Positions 52,820 to 61,399 of a stretch of DNA of 64,000 bases are shown piece after piece (positions within the stretch are counted from its first letter, which is position 1; each line of letters opens with the position of its first letter). Under the pieces are notes generated by a model, which saw nothing but the letters and a program-made list of their open reading frames with translations, had not been told where the DNA came from and ran no database searches. The translations under genes and the position numbers were made by a program. The stretch comes from Oscillatoria sp. CS-180 (lineage in GTDB: Bacteria > Cyanobacteriota > Cyanobacteriia > Phormidesmidales > Phormidesmidaceae), in the NCBI RefSeq assembly GCF_028330965.1, contig NZ_JAQMUB010000019.1, forward strand, positions 62,001-126,000, written 5' to 3'.

Positions 52820-55812
52820 GGCGATCGCATTCGGCAGAGGAACTGCTCCACTTCAACCAGGACAGTTTGACCGAGCTGAAGAACGTGCTGCTATTGTCCG
52901 AAGGGGAGTTTTCGCTAACACTAGCCTCCTGTAATTACCATCACTTACGGACGCTAGTGAATCAGGCGCTGGAGCAGGAATACTCAGCTGAAGTGATGCA
53001 CCTGCCACGCCAAATCATCAGCTTGCGGGAGACCATTCATCAACAGCTGGATGGCCGCACGCCATCCACCCTGCTAATCGTGGGGCTGGACTACCTTAAA
53101 GAATCAGAGCTGCGGTCAGTGCTGCAAGGCGCTAATTTGTCACGGGATGGGTTTCGCAAGCACTTTTCGTTTCCCATTGTGCTGTGGATGAATCGCCGGG
53201 TACAGCAAAAATTTGCCCGGTATGCCCCTGACTTTCGAAGCTTCTCTCCCGCTGCGATCGCCTTCACTCTGCCACCAGAAGAACTGCTCTATGCGCTGCA
53301 TGCAGGTACTGATCAGATATTTTCCAACGTATTGGAACGGGGGGGTGATCGCGAACTCACCTCCACGTCTATTCGCCTCTATGCCAGTGACGCAGTCCGT
53401 AGCGAACTGGAATTTGCCGTTGAAGATCTGCGGGCCAACGACATCGTCCCCGACCCTAGCTTGCAGGCAAGCCTGGATTTTCTGCGGGGACGCGAAGCCC
53501 ATAGCCGTTTGGAAATGGACACTGCAAGAACTCATTATGAGGACAGCCTAAACTTTTGGCGGTCACAAATTGAACCCATAGAAACGGTCACGGTGGATCC
53601 CGACAGGCTAACAGTGGCAGACAAGCAGGCGGTGCTCTGGCTCCATTTGGGTCTTTGGTGGCGCAGTTACGCAGTGGTGCAGCGAGCGACCTATCCGTCA
53701 TCTCTACGGCAGGCCCGTCGCTATTTCGAGAAATTGATTAAGTACTTTCGCGATCGCGACCAAACAGTTCACCTAGCGCGGTTCATCCATGCCCTAGCGG
53801 AGGTTTTACAAAAGCAGCGCGACTGGTCCGAGCTAGAGAAAGTGGCCAATAAGGGGATCAGCCTCCATCAGGAAACCCATGATCCAATACGGCTGGCTCG
53901 CGATCGGGGCTTTCTCGCCGAAGCTGCCCTAATTCGAGAAGACTGGCTCACGGCTCGCAGCGAAGCTCAACAGGCCCTCGATATTCTCGTCTCAGCAGAA
54001 GACACCTCAGCAGACACGTCAGAGGGCGTCGAGTTAGCCAATGCCCTCGAAATTGCTAAAAGTTTTCAACGGGGCTGGTATCGTTTCCTGCTAGGGGAAG
54101 CTCAGATACACTTGGGTAAACTAGAAGACGCTGTCCAATACTTAGAAGCCGCCCGCTGGGAAACCGACCCCGAAGTTGACCTGACCCTGCACCTGCGGGT
54201 CCTGAACCGACTCATTGACCACTACTTTGATATGGGTCGCTATTGGGAAGCCTTCGACGTTAAACAAGAACGCCGACAGGTCGAGTACCGCTACAACCTG
54301 CGAGCCTTCGTTGGAGCTGGAGCTGTTCAGCCTCATCAGCGTACAAGCACCAAGCAGTTCGACGAGGCCACCCAAGCCGCCGTTGCCGCCGAAATTCGAG
54401 CCTCCGGACGCCTTCAAGACGTCGAAGAACTCGCCAAACGACTGGAAGGGAACCAGCACTCCATTATTGTTATTCACGGTCCCTCCGGGGTTGGCAAAAG
54501 CTCCATCCTCAGTGCCGGACTCCTGCCCCGTACCCGCACCCTCTATCCCAAAGGGCGCACCACCCACCCCATCCTCATCCAAACCTACGGCAACTGGCAG
54601 CAGATCATCGCCGAAGCCCTGACCTCACTCCCCCACTCTCTCACTCCTCCACTTCCCCACTCCTCCAACCCTCCGACCTCCCTCACCGAAGTCCTCTCCC
54701 TCCCTACGCATCCACCCATCCACCCATCCACCCTCCTCGACCAGATCCGCCACGGTATTGACCAAAATCAATTCTTCATCCTCATCTTCGATCAGTTTGA
54801 AGAGTTTTTTTTCGACAAAGACGACCTAGCAGAACGCCGAGTTTTCTATGACTTTCTTCAACAATGCCTCGACCAGCCGTTCATCAAAGTGGTGCTAGCC
54901 CTGCGGGAAGACTACCTGCATCACCTGGTTGAAGTCGAAAGGATCATCAATCTCACCAGCCCCGATTGGGATCTTCTCAGCCGCGACGTCCGCTATGCCC
55001 TTGCGAACTTCAAACCTGCCGCTGCAAAAGACGTTATCCGCCAACTCACCACCGCCGCTCAATATCCTTTGCCCAATGACCTGATCCAGCGCCTCGTCAG
55101 TGATCTCTCTGCCGAAACAGGCGACGTGCGCCCCATTGAACTTCAGGTTGTCGGTGCTCAGCTCCAGCGAGCAGAAATCAACACTCTGGCCCAATACGAG
55201 AATCTCGGAGACTTTCCCAAGGAAAAACTGGTTCAGGATTACCTAACCTACGTCGTCCGCGACTGCGGTCCCTCCAATGAAAAACTGGCCTGGGTCGTCC
55301 TCTATTTGCTCACCGATGAGGATCGAGAACAGCGACTGTTTCGACCTTTGAAGACGCGAGAGGCGATCGAGTACGAGCTAACTCTACTGGAAATGCCTTT
55401 TGCGTACGAGCAGCTCAGTATGGTGCTGTCAATTCTGGTGGGGTCGGGCCTGCTGTTCCAGATTCCCCAAGAGCCGGAAGACCGCTATCAACTCGTGCAT
55501 GACTATCTTGTGCGCTACGTGCGGGACGTGCAAACACCGGGACTGATGGCAGAGCTGAGTGCCGCGAAGGAGCGAGAGCGAGAGGCGCTGGTCGCCAAGC
55601 AGAAGGCCGATGAGAAAGCCGCTCTGTTTTTCTCAGAAAAGAATGAGGCCCTAGCAGATCGGAATGAGGCCCTGGCAGAGAAGAGTCGTGCTCTAGAACA
55701 GCGGTTGACCTCACAGAAACGGGCCACTGCTATCACAGGCATTGGCCTAGGCATCGTCACCCTCCTGGGACTCTTTACCTATTCCATCGCTCGCGCCAGA
55801 GAATTCCAATGA
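52792..55812 (+). CDS. TPR and STAND-type NTPase protein ending at a C-terminal membrane helix
   Basis: 1006 residues. Residues 1-200 form an ATPase-like fold without a Walker A loop (FPIVLWMNRRVQQKFARYAP), as found next to active ATPases in such pairs. Residues about 230-510 hold helical TPR-like repeats. Residues about 545-900 are a STAND-type NTPase with Walker A HGPSGVGKSSILSAG (about 563-577) and Walker B FILIFDQFEEFFFD. A Pro/Ser-rich low-complexity insert lies at about 610-650. After a coiled coil of EKSRALE type repeats (910-980) comes one membrane helix (GIGLGIVTLLGLFTYSIA) and the chain ends six residues later. Most STAND proteins of this kind continue into WD40 or TPR sensor repeats, so this one may be truncated or a distinct short form. 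Confidence 0.82.
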   Translation: MAGETGPIVGRSHSAEELLHFNQDSLTELKNVLLLSEGEFSLTLASCNYHHLRTLVNQALEQEYSAEVMHLPRQIISLRETIHQQLDGRTPSTLLIVGLDYLKESELRSVLQGANLSRDGFRKHFSFPIVLWMNRRVQQKFARYAPDFRSFSPAAIAFTLPPEELLYALHAGTDQIFSNVLERGGDRELTSTSIRLYASDAVRSELEFAVEDLRANDIVPDPSLQASLDFLRGREAHSRLEMDTARTHYEDSLNFWRSQIEPIETVTVDPDRLTVADKQAVLWLHLGLWWRSYAVVQRATYPSSLRQARRYFEKLIKYFRDRDQTVHLARFIHALAEVLQKQRDWSELEKVANKGISLHQETHDPIRLARDRGFLAEAALIREDWLTARSEAQQALDILVSAEDTSADTSEGVELANALEIAKSFQRGWYRFLLGEAQIHLGKLEDAVQYLEAARWETDPEVDLTLHLRVLNRLIDHYFDMGRYWEAFDVKQERRQVEYRYNLRAFVGAGAVQPHQRTSTKQFDEATQAAVAAEIRASGRLQDVEELAKRLEGNQHSIIVIHGPSGVGKSSILSAGLLPRTRTLYPKGRTTHPILIQTYGNWQQIIAEALTSLPHSLTPPLPHSSNPPTSLTEVLSLPTHPPIHPSTLLDQIRHGIDQNQFFILIFDQFEEFFFDKDDLAERRVFYDFLQQCLDQPFIKVVLALREDYLHHLVEVERIINLTSPDWDLLSRDVRYALANFKPAAAKDVIRQLTTAAQYPLPNDLIQRLVSDLSAETGDVRPIELQVVGAQLQRAEINTLAQYENLGDFPKEKLVQDYLTYVVRDCGPSNEKLAWVVLYLLTDEDREQRLFRPLKTREAIEYELTLLEMPFAYEQLSMVLSILVGSGLLFQIPQEPEDRYQLVHDYLVRYVRDVQTPGLMAELSAAKEREREALVAKQKADEKAALFFSEKNEALADRNEALAEKSRALEQRLTSQKRATAITGIGLGIVTLLGLFTYSIARAREFQ
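54615..54735 (+). repeat. C-rich short repeat inside the STAND gene
   Basis: A run of CACTC, CCACT and CATCCACC units keeps frame and codes for the Pro/Ser-rich insert. It resembles the heptanucleotide short tandem repeats (STRR) of cyanobacterial spacers, captured inside a coding region. Confidence 0.6.
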
Positions 55813-55836
55813 CTACAGCCAAAATAAGTGACGTTT

Positions 55837-55872
55837 AAGCGCTCAGCCCTGCGTTGCAAGCGCTTTTTGTTA
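55837..55872 (+). terminator. Terminator at the end of the ATPase island
   Basis: AAGCGCT occurs twice around CAGCCCTGCGTTGC, forming an AGCGCT/AGCGCT stem followed by TTTTTG, 25 bases after the STAND stop. Confidence 0.6.
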
Positions 55873-56030
55873 GGTAATCAGTTAGGAATGAATGAATTTT
55901 AAGTTCTCACTTTTGAGTTTTGAATGATTGAGTCATCAGCGAATCCAAAGCTCAAAGTTGATACTTAAATAAGTTCCCGGTCCTTAGAGGCGATCGTGGT
56001 GATCGTGGGCGCAGTAGGGTGATTTGGGTA

Positions 56031-56222
56031 TTAAACAACGCTGGCTTCTAGCCACTCAAAAATTTGCTCTAGCTGGTGAGTGGTGACTAGCCCGTACTGC
56101 CAGAGCACAATGGGAAGCAGGTTAGGAGTCGATGCTGAACGACGCAACCCCAGCGCGATCGCCTCTGTGGAGAGGGAGAATTCCTGCTTCAGAAATTCGA
56201 TTAGTTGAGTTTGTTGACTCAT
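56031..56222 (-). CDS. DUF2949 family small protein
   Basis: A 63-residue protein of the cyanobacterial DUF2949 family. It has QLIEFLKQEFSLSTEAIALG, then LRRSASTPNLLPIVLWQYGL and VTTHQLEQIFEWLEASVV, matching the family pattern of two helices, a tryptophan-proline turn and a last helix. The frame is open 9 codons further to 56249, also with an ATG. Function is unknown. It is separated by a 530-base spacer from scpA and stands alone. Confidence 0.7.
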   Translation of the reverse strand: MSQQTQLIEFLKQEFSLSTEAIALGLRRSASTPNLLPIVLWQYGLVTTHQLEQIFEWLEASVV

Positions 56223-56755
56223 TCGTTGGGTTTCACCGTCGAACGTCATCGTAACTATTTGCCATAGCTTAGCGGCGAATTCTAAAGATGAGCTGTGTAC
56301 TTAGTGAGATGAAACAGAATCTCAGAAGCGTTATGGAGTGGGGATTGTGGGCCATGACGCACAGCGCATTTACAAATTCGCATTAGATTAGCCCAATTAA
56401 AATAGGGGTTAACAGGTTGGCGCCAAACAAAGAATAGTCTTCGCTTTTGGCTAATAGGTTCAACATTTGCGAAAGACCTTTGGGGTTCACTTGACACCAA
56501 CTCAACCTACCGTTTTAGGACGGTCACCTAAAAGCTTTCTTTAGAAGAGGGTGACCATGAGAGTGCCCGCCCTCATCAGCAACTTTCTCGGCAGAAATGC
56601 TCAACTTCTAAACTCGGTCAATGAAGAGACTAGTACATTTCCTGAAGGAAATCTTAAACTCATTAGAGAAGCCTAAACTTGCCAGGAAAGGCTCTATTTT
56701 TCTTTAGCGAATGACGGTTGACTTCCACCGATAGCGCGCCCATCGCTTAAACCCA
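56223..56755. other. Spacer with inverted repeat
   Basis: About 530 bases. GGTCACC and GGTGACC flank a 21-base middle near 56524-56563. A 72-codon minus-strand frame (56282-56500) looks random and is not called. Confidence 0.4.
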
Positions 56756-57616
56756 TCAGTCGGGCAAAACGTGAGGAGGAATATCGAGATCCTCATCGGC
56801 AATCTGCTTCAGGTTACGAACCCAAAGCTCGCTATACAACTCCTGCTGAGACAACTCAACCTTCGATTGAGCTGAGAGATACAACAAACCCCAGAAGACA
56901 CCGACTCGCTCATGTTTTTCAGCCGCTTCCGGTGAATCTGCAATGTGATTGTCCTGCTCTGGCCGATACTTCGGCCACTCGCTTAAAAGCTCCTCGAAAT
57001 TGAGCCAGCTCAGCTTCTCTTGCAGGGTGTCCCAATACTGGTCTAAAAAACTTTCAAGCGCATCGGCAATCTCAGACAGGTTTTCCTGGTGCGCTAGCTG
57101 GGTGATGGCGCGGACTGCATTGCGTTTGGGAATGGGACGAGCACGACGGACCCGCGATCGCGGTGGCTGATCCGAAATCACTGCCGCGATGGTTTCCAAC
57201 TGCTCAATCAGCTCGTTCAGGGTCACTTGACGGCGTTCAGGTGGCGGGGCGATCGCCCGTCGATGTAAGTGCTGTTCCAGATTGCGGGGCAGCGGCATTT
57301 CTGCCAACTCATCGGCATCCTCGAATAGAGCCTCAGCTTCGAGCGCAGCTTGCTCCTCATCCATTTCTGCCCGTACCAGCGTGTCAGCCTTGAGCAACAC
57401 CAGCATCGAAGCATACAAAAAAGCCTTGCCTGACTCGGACAAACTAGCCTCATAGGGTGAGCGTCCTGAACTGGGCAAAGCATCGGGTTCAGTTTTCAGA
57501 GTTTTCAGAAATCGATCAATCACGTCAATGACTTTGACATCCCAGGGGTCAATCTCACCCTGCTCAGCTAAATCAATCAGGAACGCGATCGCACTCTGCG
57601 CGAGAGATACCGTCAT
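56756..57616 (-). CDS. scpA: Segregation and condensation protein A
   Basis: A 286-residue kleisin subunit of the SMC-ScpAB chromosome condensation complex. The N-terminal SMC-neck-binding helices read IAFLIDLAEQGEIDPWDVKV and IDRFLKTL. The middle is acidic and helical (AEMPLPRNLEQHLHRRAIAP), and the C-terminal winged helix is VGVFWGLLYLSAQSKVELSQ with the conserved QLYSELWVR. Length fits the family. The ATG at 57616 has no strong ribosome site, but the LapA-like gene ends 8 bases upstream on the same strand, so scpA is probably translated by coupling. ScpB is not in the window. Confidence 0.93.
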   Translation of the reverse strand: MTVSLAQSAIAFLIDLAEQGEIDPWDVKVIDVIDRFLKTLKTEPDALPSSGRSPYEASLSESGKAFLYASMLVLLKADTLVRAEMDEEQAALEAEALFEDADELAEMPLPRNLEQHLHRRAIAPPPERRQVTLNELIEQLETIAAVISDQPPRSRVRRARPIPKRNAVRAITQLAHQENLSEIADALESFLDQYWDTLQEKLSWLNFEELLSEWPKYRPEQDNHIADSPEAAEKHERVGVFWGLLYLSAQSKVELSQQELYSELWVRNLKQIADEDLDIPPHVLPD

Positions 57617-57624
57617 TCAATCCT

Positions 57625-57990
57625 TTAATTCGCAAACGCTTCACTAGACTCCGAGTCATTGCCTGCGTTTTTAGAGGCGGGCAACATCGGCTGCTGCTCT
57701 TCTAATTCAACACGATAGCGTTCTACATCGCGCTCTAACTCCTCTATGCGAACTTCGCGCTGTTCAATTTGCTTACCCATACCCAAATAACCTTGCACTT
57801 GTACCCACACGCTGAAAACCCAGGCCAAGACAGCACCAATCCCCATTGCAACAATGAGTTCTATGCAGAGAGGAGCTTCTACATCAACGCCTTGAACAAT
57901 ATGGATAATTGTGGGGTCCGTGTTTTCAATACCAAACAGGACCAGTGCCAGAGAAATAACGAAGATAACGACAAAGTTGATCTGTCGCAT
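57625..57990 (-). CDS. LapA-like (DUF1049) membrane protein
   Basis: A 121-residue protein with two membrane helices (about 3-22 VVIFVISLALVLFGIEN and 44-66 IVAMGIGAVLAWVFSVWVQV), then a coiled-coil tail (QIEQREVRIEELERDVERYR). The LapA/YciM-type family shares this two-helix plus coil layout; in other bacteria LapA and LapB control lipopolysaccharide synthesis. The N-terminal IENTDPTIIHI segment is typical. It lies 8 bases upstream of scpA on the same strand and so forms a two-gene unit. Function in cyanobacteria is not settled. Confidence 0.8.
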   Translation of the reverse strand: MRQINFVVIFVISLALVLFGIENTDPTIIHIVQGVDVEAPLCIELIVAMGIGAVLAWVFSVWVQVQGYLGMGKQIEQREVRIEELERDVERYRVELEEQQPMLPASKNAGNDSESSEAFAN

Positions 57991-58282
57991 AGCTGCTAAC
58001 TCCTACACGTTGCCGAAGAACTTGTCTACAATACCGAACCACAACGTGGTTGAAGGGCACTCAACCGGTTTACCGCAGCAGTTCCACACCACTATAAGCC
58101 ATAGATTTATTTATGGAGGAGCGGCAAAAGCAGGTAGAGACAGTTCTCAACTTTAGAAGCAATGAACATTAACAACAGAGGCTTGCAGTTTCTCCGCGCT
58201 TCTCCAACGGGATATAACCAACAGGGATAAACCACTGTTTGCCATGAGCCTGTAAGGAGAGTACTGAGCGAATCTAGACAAC

Positions 58283-58321
58283 AAAAAAGGAGTGGACCAA
58301 AGTGAGGCCCATCCCTTTTTT
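58283..58321 (-). terminator. Terminator downstream of DoxX gene
   Basis: AAAAAAGG and CCTTTTTT flank a hairpin with an inner GTGG/CCCAT stretch; both strands end in a T-run, so it may be bidirectional. It lies 144 bases after the DoxX stop. Confidence 0.7.
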
Positions 58322-58464
58322 AGCCTTAGCTATTCAGTTAAATCCACTAAGTACCGCCCAGATAGTTAGCAGACAGCGAAGGAGTTCGCCGCCGTCCTAA
58401 CAAAATTGGCGATTGTGACGCTTTCAAACTTTCAAAAGCTAAAGCAGTTTAAGCCCAAAGGCTA

Positions 58465-59004
58465 TTATGCTACTGCACTCTCGTCTTTAGTAGCTTCGAC
58501 TGCCTGATAGGAATTCTCTAGGCGCATGATCTGCTTTTCCTTGAGAGATAGAGAAGCACTGTCAAGAGCGTTAGCAATCAATGCGTCGAAGGAGTAGAGC
58601 CCGCCTCCATTAACTAGGAAGTAGAGGAAAGAAGCTGCGTAAATGGCAGACAACTCTAGGTAGGGAAGGCTCAGGCCAGCAACAGAGATGTGGTGATACA
58701 TCGCGACGCACATCGTGCTGAAGAGTCCGAGGGAAGCAAATCGAGTGAGCAAGCCGATCGCAACTAGGGGCGCGCCAATCAGCTCAGTGTATGCCGCAAC
58801 GTAGCTTAAGAAGATAGGGAAAGGTAATCCCAAATACTCGACATAGGCCCGAGCAAAGCTTTCAATGTCAGCGAGCTTGTCAAGACCATTGTGAATCATC
58901 ATGATTCCCAAAGTGACTCGCAAGATGGTGAGCGTTGTCTGAGACCACAGGTTAGCCGACACGTTGGGCTTAAACAGTTTAGCGGCGGTGGAAGTAAGTT
59001 GCAT
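58465..59004 (-). CDS. DoxX-family membrane protein
   Basis: A 179-residue, four-helix integral membrane protein of the DoxX family. Marks are ILRVTLGIMMIHNGLDKLAD, YVEYLGLPFPIFLSYVAAYT and ELIGAPLVAIGLLTRFASLG with the conserved E and G pattern, and a last helix LELSAIYAASFLYFLVNGG. DoxX members take part in redox or quinone-linked membrane complexes; the partner here is unknown. Start at 59004 is the first Met. It is divergent from the GT2 gene with 350 bases between. Confidence 0.87.
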   Translation of the reverse strand: MQLTSTAAKLFKPNVSANLWSQTTLTILRVTLGIMMIHNGLDKLADIESFARAYVEYLGLPFPIFLSYVAAYTELIGAPLVAIGLLTRFASLGLFSTMCVAMYHHISVAGLSLPYLELSAIYAASFLYFLVNGGGLYSFDALIANALDSASLSLKEKQIMRLENSYQAVEATKDESAVA

Positions 59005-59251
59005 GATTAAATTAGGTAAAGATTAGAAAAACGGCCTGTCTGTTATTTAAGTTAACAATTTTTTTTAAGTCCTGTAAATAAAAATGATTGAGATCGGCCT
59101 TTTCAGGGTCGGTTATTCGTAAAGATATACATTCCGGCAGAGAATTTTTAAAATATACAGTCCTCTTAGGATTCCATTCTTCAAAGAGAACTCATCCAAA
59201 GTTCTCAAGCGGCTAATCCTTAGAGCTGAAATATTGAGCGCCATCTGACAA

Positions 59252-59327
59252 AGGACAATGGAGTGCTCCTGGTCTCTAAGAGAACACTGAGGACAATAGA
59301 GTGTTCCTGGTCTCTAAGGGAACACTG
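59252..59327 (+). promoter_or_regulatory. Two 38-bp tandem repeats with inner inverted repeat upstream of GT2
   Basis: AGGACAAT.GAGTG.TCC and the rest of a 38-bp unit occurs at 59252-59289 and again at 59290-59327 with three base changes. The second copy holds GTGTTCC...GGAACAC, a perfect 7-bp inverted repeat; the first copy's version is damaged. This looks like a tandem operator of the GT2 gene. Confidence 0.55.
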
Positions 59328-59354
59328 AGCGTGTTTACACAGAGGTATGTGCGA

Positions 59355-60425
59355 ATGGAGGGCGAGGCAAAAGTATTTCCAACCTGTCTAAGTGAAGTGA
59401 AGTTGCCTGATCGCTTACCGCCTATCGTAATCACGGCATTCACTCGTCCTGATCTACTCGCACCAGTGTTGGAGGCGATCGCCCTCCAATCCCTATCGCC
59501 TCAAGAAATCATTGCCTTTGTAGACGGGGCTAGAAATGATAAAGATAGAGCTTTAATACAGCAGTGCGTTGATCTGCTCAAGAACTTCGAGCGTTCAACC
59601 TGGTCTGTCCGTGTGATTCAGCGAGAGCATAATTTAGGCTGCGATCGCAACGTTATTGCGGCGTTCACAGAAGTCTTCGAGTCCCATGACACCTTGGTCT
59701 ATCTCGAAGATGACGATTTACCTAATCCCTGCTTTTATGATCGCATCTGCCGCCTCTTGACAGCCTACAAAGATCGTCAGGACATCTTCTCTGTATCAGG
59801 CTATGTCAGTCGTGCCCTACCAGCCGAAGAAATCGCCACCGATTTTTTCCCATCGCGCCGCGTCTTTTCGTGGGGATTTGGGATTTGGCGCGATCGCTGG
59901 CAGTCTATGGACCTCGTCCACCAGTCCGGGCAGCATAATCCTTTTGGCCACGTTTACAGCATTCCGACCACAGTGGAGTCGAAGCTAACCCTAGCTAATC
60001 AGTTTTGGTTAGAGAAGAATCAAAAAACTGACTGGGTCATTACAATGACGCTATGTGCCCTGCATCAGGGTAGAGTCCACCTCGTTCCGAAGCACTCCAT
60101 CGTCAAAAATATTGGCTTTGGCCACGAGCAGTCAGAAACCTATCGTGGCGAAGAGGGGAGTTGGGTCAACAAAGCCTATGATCCTGGCTTTGTCCCAGAA
60201 ACGATTCCAGTAGAGCTAGGGCTGTGCGATCGCCTCAATCAGGAGATTGGCAGTGCTGAGCTGGCAAAATTTTTAGGTAAAAAAGGAATTTGGCTCACCC
60301 CAGCTGCTCTAGCTCACTACTTAAAGAAGTACCCCAGTCCTCAACATGCACACCTTTGGCTAGGACTGTTCCTGCAGCAGTTACCGACTTTGCTGCGGCG
60401 ATGGAAGTCAGGCTTACAAGTCTAG
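59355..60425 (+). CDS. GT-A (family 2-like) glycosyltransferase
   Basis: A 356-residue inverting glycosyltransferase with a GT-A fold. The N-terminal Rossmann part reads PPIVITAFTRPDLLAPVLEA, QEIIAFVDGARNDKDRALIQ, and the metal-binding site is VYLEDDDLPNPCFYD at about 113-127. Further on are WGFGIWRDRWQSM and a hydrophobic C-terminal helix region (ALAHYLKKYPSPQHAHLWLG). It acts at the inner membrane side on a lipid or glycan acceptor of unknown kind. The frame starts at a GTG at 59301, but that lies inside the tandem repeat; the ATG at 59355 follows AGAGG by nine bases and is preferred. A stand-alone gene. Confidence 0.82.
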   Translation: MEGEAKVFPTCLSEVKLPDRLPPIVITAFTRPDLLAPVLEAIALQSLSPQEIIAFVDGARNDKDRALIQQCVDLLKNFERSTWSVRVIQREHNLGCDRNVIAAFTEVFESHDTLVYLEDDDLPNPCFYDRICRLLTAYKDRQDIFSVSGYVSRALPAEEIATDFFPSRRVFSWGFGIWRDRWQSMDLVHQSGQHNPFGHVYSIPTTVESKLTLANQFWLEKNQKTDWVITMTLCALHQGRVHLVPKHSIVKNIGFGHEQSETYRGEEGSWVNKAYDPGFVPETIPVELGLCDRLNQEIGSAELAKFLGKKGIWLTPAALAHYLKKYPSPQHAHLWLGLFLQQLPTLLRRWKSGLQV

Positions 60426-60546
60426 ACAGATTACCCAGATCACCCGCTACCCATTCCTCTGTCAATCGTGAAGAACCATAACTCAACAGTCACAATGCCG
60501 AACGGCTCTACCTAAACACAGCAATGTATCTTGCCCAAGGGCTACT

Positions 60547-61260
60547 TCATGGACTCTTTTGCTTGGCTAAAACCTGCCGCACACGCTTTGCTAACTCTCG
60601 CACGGAGGCTCTTTGCCCAATGACTTTGGCTCGTGCTATGAACTGCGGCAACTCCGGCACAGGCAACTGAGGAAACGCTAAACTTTGCTCTACTTCCTCA
60701 TAGTCTGACTGCGACTGATTTAACTGATAGATCGTCAAGACGTCGCGCTTCAAACGCCAAATTTCTGGCACCTTGAGTGCACTGTAAATTGGAAATTTGT
60801 TTAACGAAGAACTGCTATTATCGACCTCAACCACTAAGTCCGGTGGAGGATGGATTTCGAAGTCCAATTTGTCTAAGCCTCTGACTGCCGCCTCGTTTTG
60901 AATATAAAAGCAGCAATCAGGTTCCAGACCCATCCGCTGTTGAGGATTCTTCATCGTCAATGAACCCAAACTACGAACTTCCAAGGCGAGTTCATCCACA
61001 AAAGCAGCTAAAAAATGCTCAAACAGGCGCGTGGGTTCTTCGTGGTCTTCCAACGGAACCACAATTTCCAGCAGTCCATCTCGGTAGGCAAATTGTTGAT
61101 TCCGCCCTTCTCCGGTCTCCGCTAGCAACCGCTCGTAAGTTTCCCAACTAACTCCAGACAGAAGAATTCGTGTCTCTGAGGGCGACTGGACAGGCTCCCT
61201 TGTAGCGGATGTCGCGGCCTCGGACAGCGTTTCGTTCTCCTTTGACAAAGCGGGGGACAT
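60547..61260 (-). CDS. Uma2-family (DUF820) nuclease-fold protein
   Basis: A 237-residue Uma2 protein. GVSWETYERLLAETGEGRNQ, AYRDGLLEIVVPLEDHEEPT, GLEPDCCFYIQNEAAVRG and EIHPPPDLVVEVDN give the catalytic core; LKVPEIWRLKRDVLTIYQL follows. It is the closest relative in the window of the gene at 13413. The N-terminus is a polar tail. No partner gene is adjacent. Confidence 0.87.
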   Translation of the reverse strand: MSPALSKENETLSEAATSATREPVQSPSETRILLSGVSWETYERLLAETGEGRNQQFAYRDGLLEIVVPLEDHEEPTRLFEHFLAAFVDELALEVRSLGSLTMKNPQQRMGLEPDCCFYIQNEAAVRGLDKLDFEIHPPPDLVVEVDNSSSSLNKFPIYSALKVPEIWRLKRDVLTIYQLNQSQSDYEEVEQSLAFPQLPVPELPQFIARAKVIGQRASVRELAKRVRQVLAKQKSP

Positions 61261-61399
61261 GGGTGGGGCATCTCCACGGCATCATGCCATCTATCCTATC
61301 GGGTTTATCGCGATCGCACTGACAGAGACTAGTTTTGAAATGCGAGAACGATCTACAATCATTAGAGTACAGATTAATTAATGTTAAGGGTTTCTCTCA

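Noticed and set aside
54142-54582. Gly/Val-rich minus-strand frame opposite the STAND gene
   Set aside because: Antisense shadow of the codon pattern around the NTPase P-loop.
56282-56500. 72-codon minus-strand frame between DUF2949 and scpA
   Set aside because: Random-looking composition, no ribosome site and no recognised motif.
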